Below, piece by piece: positions 14,845-18,819 of a DNA stretch of 18,819 bases; position 1 is the first letter of the stretch; every line of letters begins with the position of its first letter. The DNA comes from CAYGWP01 sp964353455 (GTDB taxonomy: Bacteria > Planctomycetota > Phycisphaerae > FEN-1346): assembly GCA_964353455.1 (NCBI GenBank), contig CAYGWP010000289.1, positions 1 through 18,819 on the forward strand, read 5' to 3'. The position numbers and the translations under genes were made by a program. The notes under the pieces are model-generated. The model ran no database searches. It was not told the DNA's origin and worked only from the letters and a program-made list of their open reading frames with translations.

Positions 14845-14886
14845 GTCGCGTGTGCGAAGTGGTCGCCGCGGCGACCCGCAGGCGGG
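14820..14886. repeat. Inverted-repeat arms ending at palindrome copy 4
   Basis: CCCGCCTGCG (14820-14829) and CGCAGGCGGG (14877-14886) are exact 10-bp inverted repeats. The right arm abuts the 16-bp palindrome at 14861-14876. This recalls the element at 6701-6775, where a 9-bp arm abuts the same palindrome. The left arm overlaps the -35 and spacer of the promoter for the acyl-CoA operon. Confidence 0.6.
14861..14876. repeat. 16-bp palindrome GGTCGCCGCGGCGACC, copy 4 (5' leader)
   Basis: An exact copy between the promoter and start codon of the dehydrogenase gene. As RNA it could fold into a 6-bp stem with a CGCG loop about 30 nt upstream of the ribosome site. Confidence 0.85.
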
Positions 14887-14920
14887 ACGAACTGCATCTC
14901 TCCGGGAGGAGCGAAAGCAA

Positions 14921-15880
14921 GTGAGAGCCATCCACATCGCGGAACCGAGGAGAATCGCCTTCCTTGATGCCCCGAAGCCCGAGCCGCTGCCCGGCGAGGT
15001 CCTGGTCCAGTGCCACTACGTGGCCCTGTGCGGGAGCAACATGGGGCAGTACACGGGCGAGGGCGTGTGGGGCAAGATCGACTTTCCCAATCCGGTCGGC
15101 TGGGCGGGTCACGAAAATATCGGCACTATCGTCGAATCTCGATGCGATGCGTGGAAGCCCGGCACGCTGGTCCTCGCGCAGCCCGAGGGGTACTACGGCT
15201 TCGCCGAGTTCATCCGGGCCAGGCCGCCGGGCGTTGCCGCGCTGCCGCCTGATGCGCCGGATGTTCCATCGCTTATCGTGGCGCAGCCGATATCGACTGT
15301 GCTGCGCGCGCTGTCGCAGACCGGCAACGTCATCAACCAGCGCTGTGCGGTCATCGGCCAGGGTCCGATGGGGTTGATCTGGACCCACCTCCTGGGACGT
15401 ATGGGCGCCCGGCAGGTGATCGCGGTGGACAAGTTGGCGTGGCGCCTGCGGTGGGCCAGGCGTTTCGGTGCGAGCGAGGTCGTTGACGCGTCCAATGAGA
15501 ACGTCATCGAGCGGGTGCGCGAACTGACCGGCGGCGAGAAGGTCGATTTCTGCGTCGATGCCGCCGGCAAGCCGGACTCGATGGCAACGGCCGCCTATCT
15601 GCCGAAGCGCGCCGGGCGGCTCTTCGTCTTCGGCATGCCCGACTACAACGATCAGCGGTTCCCGTGGTACGACACGTTCCGGAACGAGACGACGATTGTC
15701 ACGTCGGTCGGGCCGGAGTGCGCGGCGTTCTTTCAGACCGCCGTCGATATGGTCGTTGACGGGCGCGTGGACCTCGGGGCGATGGTCACGCCGCGAATGC
15801 CCTGGGAGAAGGCCCCCGAAGCCTTCGAGATGTACGCCACGTGCGCCGAGGGTTCCCTGAAACTCACGCTCGTGTTGTGA
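14921..15880 (+). CDS. Short MDR-superfamily (zinc alcohol dehydrogenase-like) oxidoreductase
   Basis: This 319-residue cytoplasmic oxidoreductase has a GroES-like N-terminal domain (about 1-115) with C37 in ALCGSN and H64-E65 in GWAGHENIG, at the places of two catalytic-zinc ligands. A Rossmann domain follows with VIGQGPMGLIWTHLLGRMGA (144-163) and D170 at the end of the second strand, suggesting NAD(H). The four-Cys structural zinc loop is absent, and at the usual third-ligand region it reads AQPISTVLRAL. It is shorter than the usual ~340-360 residues. The start is GTG at 14921 with GGGAGGAG about 9 nt upstream. It is 13 nt from the next gene, so it likely oxidises a hydroxyl intermediate in the same CoA pathway. 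Alcohol dehydrogenases of this superfamily occur in benzoyl-CoA degradation, but identity is not proven. Confidence 0.85.
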   Translation: MRAIHIAEPRRIAFLDAPKPEPLPGEVLVQCHYVALCGSNMGQYTGEGVWGKIDFPNPVGWAGHENIGTIVESRCDAWKPGTLVLAQPEGYYGFAEFIRARPPGVAALPPDAPDVPSLIVAQPISTVLRALSQTGNVINQRCAVIGQGPMGLIWTHLLGRMGARQVIAVDKLAWRLRWARRFGASEVVDASNENVIERVRELTGGEKVDFCVDAAGKPDSMATAAYLPKRAGRLFVFGMPDYNDQRFPWYDTFRNETTIVTSVGPECAAFFQTAVDMVVDGRVDLGAMVTPRMPWEKAPEAFEMYATCAEGSLKLTLVL

Positions 15881-15893
15881 CCGGGAAACGGCG

Positions 15894-17993
15894 GTGCGGA
15901 TGATCGAGTACACCGTGTCCGACGGCGTGTGCGTGCTCCGCCTCAATGCGCCGCCGCTGAATGCAATCACCTTCCTGCTGCTCGAAGAACTCCGGGCCGC
16001 AATCGGCCGGGCGAACCTGGACCCGGAGGTCCGCGCGATCATCCTGACGGGAAGCCCGGAGCACTTCAGCGCGGGCGCCGACGTGGGCCTGTTCCGCGAC
16101 ATCGTCCGGGCCGAAGAGGCGGTCCGAACGTCGCGCATCTTTCAGGAAGCGTTCCAGGCCGTGGAGGATTCCGCCAGGCCCGTGGCGGCCGCCGTTGCGG
16201 GCAGGGTGATGGGAAGCGCGCTGGAACTTGCCATGGCCTGCCATTTTCGCGTCTGTGCCGGGACGACCCGCTTCAGCATGCCGGAGGTCACCCTCGGCAT
16301 CAATCCCGGGGCCGGCGGCACGCAGCGGTTGCCGAGGCTGATCGGCGCGGAAGAGGCCCTGACGATGCTGCTCACCGGAGAGGCCATTGACGCCCGGCGC
16401 GGCCGCGCGCTCGGCCTTGTTGATGATGTCTGCGAGGGCGGCGACTTCTTGGGCAGCGCCCGGACCGTGCTCCGGTCCGGCACGGGACCGCGCAAGACGA
16501 GCGGGCGGACCGACAAGGTGAGCGCCGCCGACAACGAGGCCGCGTTCCGCAAGGCGCGCGAGCGGCTGGCAGGCGTGCGGCCCGAGATCATCGCGCCGCG
16601 GATAATCCTCGACGCGGTCCGGACCGGCCTGGAGGAATCTATAGGGGCGGGCCTGCGCAAAGAGCAGGAGGGCTTTGCGGAGTGCATGGGCACGCCCGCG
16701 ACGCGCAACAAGATATATCTCTTCTTTGCGGCCCGCGAGACGAGCAGGATTCCAGGACACTCGGCGGAGGCGGCCGCCGACATAACGCAGGCCGCCGTCA
16801 TCGGCATGGGTTCGATGGGAACCGGCATCGCCCAGGCCCTCATCACGAGCGGCATACGCGTCGCGGTCTTCGACCGGGACGGGTCGGCCCTTCAGAAGGG
16901 GACGGAGCGGATACGGAGCAGCGTCCGGAAGCGCGCCGAGGCCCGCCCCCCGCTTGGCGGGGCACCGGGTGCGGCGGAAGTCATGCTTGGTCTTCTATCG
17001 ACAACGGCCGACTGGCGGAAGATCGCCGGAGCACAGATCGTCATTGAAGCGGTGTTCGAGGATATTCCCGTGAAGCGCGCCGTCATCAGGGAGATTGAAG
17101 GGGCGTGCGGCGACGGGGCGATTATCGCCTCGAACACCTCGACGATCTCGCTGGACGTGCTGGCCGAAGGGATGCGGCGGCCGGAACGCCTGATCGGCAT
17201 GCACTTCTTCAATCCCGCGCATCGCATGCCGCTGGTGGAGATCATCCGGCGAGACGCGACGCCGCCGGACATCGTCGCGACGGCAGTGAGATTCGCCAAG
17301 GCCATCCGCAAGACGCCGGTCCTGGTAAGGAACCGCGAGGGGTTCCTGGTCAATCGCCTTTTCATTCCATACCTGAAGGAGGCTTTCCGGTTGCTGGAGG
17401 AGGGGGCGGACGCCCCGGAGATCGACAGCGCCATGGTGGAATTCGGGTTTCCGATGGGGCCTTTGGCGCTGATCGACATGGCCGGCCTGGACGTGCTGGT
17501 TCTCACGGACCGCGTGCTGGCCAAGGCGTTTCCCGCGCATGGGCCGCTGTCGAGAGTGGCCGTGCGCCTGGTGGAGCGCGGGCATCTGGGCCAGAAAACC
17601 GGGTCGGGCGTGTACGAGTACGAGAAGGGGGATCGCACCCCCCGCCGCAGCGAGGCATCCGCGCAAGTCATCGCCGAGGTGCAGCAGGCGGAAGGCCCCG
17701 CCAAGCGGAGGGCGGGCCGCGTGGGAAGGGACGAGATCACGCGGCGGCTTGTGTTGCGGATGGTCAACGAGGCCTTCCACGTGATGGAAGAGGGCATTGC
17801 CGAGCGCGAATCGGACTTGGATGTCGCGACGGTGCTGGGGATTGGGTTTCCTGATTTCCGCGGCGGCGTGTTAAGATACGCGCGCGGCATCGGGCCGGGC
17901 AACGTCCTGGCCGACCTTGAAGCGATGGCGGCGGAACACGGGGCGCGGTTTGCACCGTGCCGCCTTCTGCGAGAAATGGAAGGAGTTCGATAA
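15894..17993 (+). CDS. Fused enoyl-CoA hydratase / 3-hydroxyacyl-CoA dehydrogenase (FadB/FadJ-like)
   Basis: This 699-residue bifunctional beta-oxidation enzyme is close in length to FadB/FadJ. The crotonase domain (about 1-190) has oxyanion-loop HFSAGAD (57-63) and both catalytic Glu positions, E111 in GSALELAMACHF and E131 in MPEVTLGI. Its glycine-rich site reads GSA where relatives have GGG, and CHF where they have CDY. The NAD-binding domain starts at 300 (VIGMGSMGTGIA), with ASNTSTIS (412-419) and the catalytic H437 (GMHFFNP), E449 and N487 (GFLVNR). Two C-terminal dehydrogenase domains follow (about 485-580 and 615-695). GTG 15894 fits the GGGAA ribosome site better than ATG 15900. The stop overlaps the next start (TAATG). 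No thiolase is visible, so the pathway may be specialised rather than general fatty-acid oxidation. Confidence 0.93.
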   Translation: MRMIEYTVSDGVCVLRLNAPPLNAITFLLLEELRAAIGRANLDPEVRAIILTGSPEHFSAGADVGLFRDIVRAEEAVRTSRIFQEAFQAVEDSARPVAAAVAGRVMGSALELAMACHFRVCAGTTRFSMPEVTLGINPGAGGTQRLPRLIGAEEALTMLLTGEAIDARRGRALGLVDDVCEGGDFLGSARTVLRSGTGPRKTSGRTDKVSAADNEAAFRKARERLAGVRPEIIAPRIILDAVRTGLEESIGAGLRKEQEGFAECMGTPATRNKIYLFFAARETSRIPGHSAEAAADITQAAVIGMGSMGTGIAQALITSGIRVAVFDRDGSALQKGTERIRSSVRKRAEARPPLGGAPGAAEVMLGLLSTTADWRKIAGAQIVIEAVFEDIPVKRAVIREIEGACGDGAIIASNTSTISLDVLAEGMRRPERLIGMHFFNPAHRMPLVEIIRRDATPPDIVATAVRFAKAIRKTPVLVRNREGFLVNRLFIPYLKEAFRLLEEGADAPEIDSAMVEFGFPMGPLALIDMAGLDVLVLTDRVLAKAFPAHGPLSRVAVRLVERGHLGQKTGSGVYEYEKGDRTPRRSEASAQVIAEVQQAEGPAKRRAGRVGRDEITRRLVLRMVNEAFHVMEEGIAERESDLDVATVLGIGFPDFRGGVLRYARGIGPGNVLADLEAMAAEHGARFAPCRLLREMEGVR

Positions 17994-18819
17994 TGCCGGC
18001 GCCCACGGAGCGAAAAGACTTTGCGGCCACCGCCAGGATGAAGGAGGTGATGGGCAAGTACTTCATGGAACTCATGCGGGGGCGAGAGGAGGGAAAGAAA
18101 ACCGCCTGGTGCACGAGCGTCGGCCCGGCCGAACTCCTCCGCGCAATGGGGTTCAATGTGTACTTTCCCGAGAACCACGGTGCCATGCTCGGCGCGACGC
18201 GCATGGCCACGGACCTCATCCCGCTGGCAAACGCCCGGGGGTTCTCGCCCGACATCTGCTCATATCTCACGAGCGACATCGGGTCGTACCTCAAGGGCGA
18301 GAGCCCGTTCCAGAAGATGAAGATGCCGGGGCCGCCCAGGGCGGACGTCCTCGTCTATAACACCAATCAGTGCCGCGACGTCAAGGACTGGTTCCAGTTC
18401 TACGCGCGCGAGTGGAACGTTCCGTGCCTCGGAATCCACACGCCGCGCGCCATCGGCGAACTGAACGATTCCATCATCGAGGACGTGGCGCGGCAGACGG
18501 AGGCCCTGGTCGAGCCGCTCGCAGGGGTCGCCGGCGCGAAACTGGACCCCGCCCGCCTCAGAGAGACCGTCGATCTCTCCAGGCGGTGCACGATGCTGTG
18601 GAAGGCGGTGCTCGACACGGCGGCCGGCGTGCCCGCGCCGATCACCTTCTTCGACGGTACTATCCAGATGGGGCCGGCCGTCGTCTTGCGCGGCCACCCG
18701 GACGCCGTCGGCTACTACGAGGTGCTGCTGGCCGAACTCCAGGGGCGCGTCGCCGCCAAGGCGGCGGCGGTCGAGGGCGAGCGATTCCGGATCTACTGGG
18801 AGGGGATGCCCGTCTGGGG
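17993..18819 (+). CDS. 2-hydroxyacyl-CoA dehydratase / benzoyl-CoA reductase family subunit (3' end cut)
   Basis: The first 275 residues belong to the HgdB/FldC/BcrB-type superfamily: oxygen-sensitive iron-sulfur enzymes that do radical dehydration of 2-hydroxyacyl-CoA or ATP-driven reduction of aromatic CoA esters. Visible are WCTSVGPAELLRAMG (39-53) with C40, VYFPENHGAMLGATR (56-70), SPDICSYLTSDIGSYL (85-100) with C89, and YNTNQCRDVKDWFQ (122-135) with C127. The three Cys sit where family members bind a [4Fe-4S] cluster, and the PENHGA stretch recalls benzoyl-CoA reductase subunit B. The start has AAGGAG 8 nt upstream and overlaps the previous stop by one base. A second subunit and an ATPase activator would be expected to the right of the window. 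The specific substrate is not determined, and double-cubane proteins of the same superfamily are an alternative. Confidence 0.88.
   Translation, partial: MPAPTERKDFAATARMKEVMGKYFMELMRGREEGKKTAWCTSVGPAELLRAMGFNVYFPENHGAMLGATRMATDLIPLANARGFSPDICSYLTSDIGSYLKGESPFQKMKMPGPPRADVLVYNTNQCRDVKDWFQFYAREWNVPCLGIHTPRAIGELNDSIIEDVARQTEALVEPLAGVAGAKLDPARLRETVDLSRRCTMLWKAVLDTAAGVPAPITFFDGTIQMGPAVVLRGHPDAVGYYEVLLAELQGRVAAKAAAVEGERFRIYWEGMPVW

Noticed and set aside
17993..18819. Naming the last gene bcrB or hgdB, or calling the operon a benzoyl-CoA degradation cluster
   Set aside because: The gene is truncated, the partner subunit and activator are not visible, and the superfamily covers several chemistries. 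Only the superfamily is supported.

Overview
The window is GC-rich, densely coding bacterial DNA with 14 protein genes, two of them cut by the window edges. The gene content points to an uncultured member of the Planctomycetota: an ECF sigma factor with a zinc-finger anti-sigma factor, small periplasmic LTxxQ-type proteins, a Tat-exported sulfatase beside an SGLT-type sodium symporter, a secreted DUF1566 protein, and enzymes of CoA-ester metabolism usual in anaerobes. This placement is inferred from gene content. There is no rRNA or marker gene to settle it, and no tRNA, CRISPR array or transposase was seen.

Region 1 (1-4893, minus strand) is one likely operon. Its order is ECF sigma factor, membrane anti-sigma factor, TM-anchored LTxxQ protein, a second exported helical protein, GspE/PilB ATPase and GspF/PilC (cut at the left edge). 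The first three resemble an envelope-stress relay of the CnrYXH type. The last two drive a type II secretion or type IV pilus machine.

Region 2 (4894-9826) starts at a divergent intergenic stretch. It holds a plus-strand pair, a degenerate transglutaminase fused to seven membrane helices followed by an ATP-grasp ligase, a pairing known from comparative genomics. A convergent minus-strand gene encodes a secreted protein with a CBM9-like domain and a transglutaminase-like domain that keeps its Cys and His.

Region 3 (9827-14634) holds an SGLT-type symporter and a sulfatase 20 nt apart, a likely unit for using sulfated glycans. A DUF1566 protein with two Lcl-type domains converges on the sulfatase.

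Region 4 (14635-18819) is a plus-strand operon: a short MDR dehydrogenase, a fused enoyl-CoA hydratase/3-hydroxyacyl-CoA dehydrogenase, and a BcrB/HgdB-type radical dehydratase/reductase subunit (cut at the right edge). The reading is anaerobic acyl-CoA or aromatic-CoA metabolism.

Two families of short palindromes cut across this layout. One is a REP-like hairpin with arms GGGTGGCACGGCCACGC / GCGTGGCCGTGCCACCC, double at 9688-9776 and single at 14738-14777. The other is the perfect 16-bp palindrome GGTCGCCGCGGCGACC, found four times exactly and once as a near copy, both inside and between genes. Both families appear to have contributed coding sequence.
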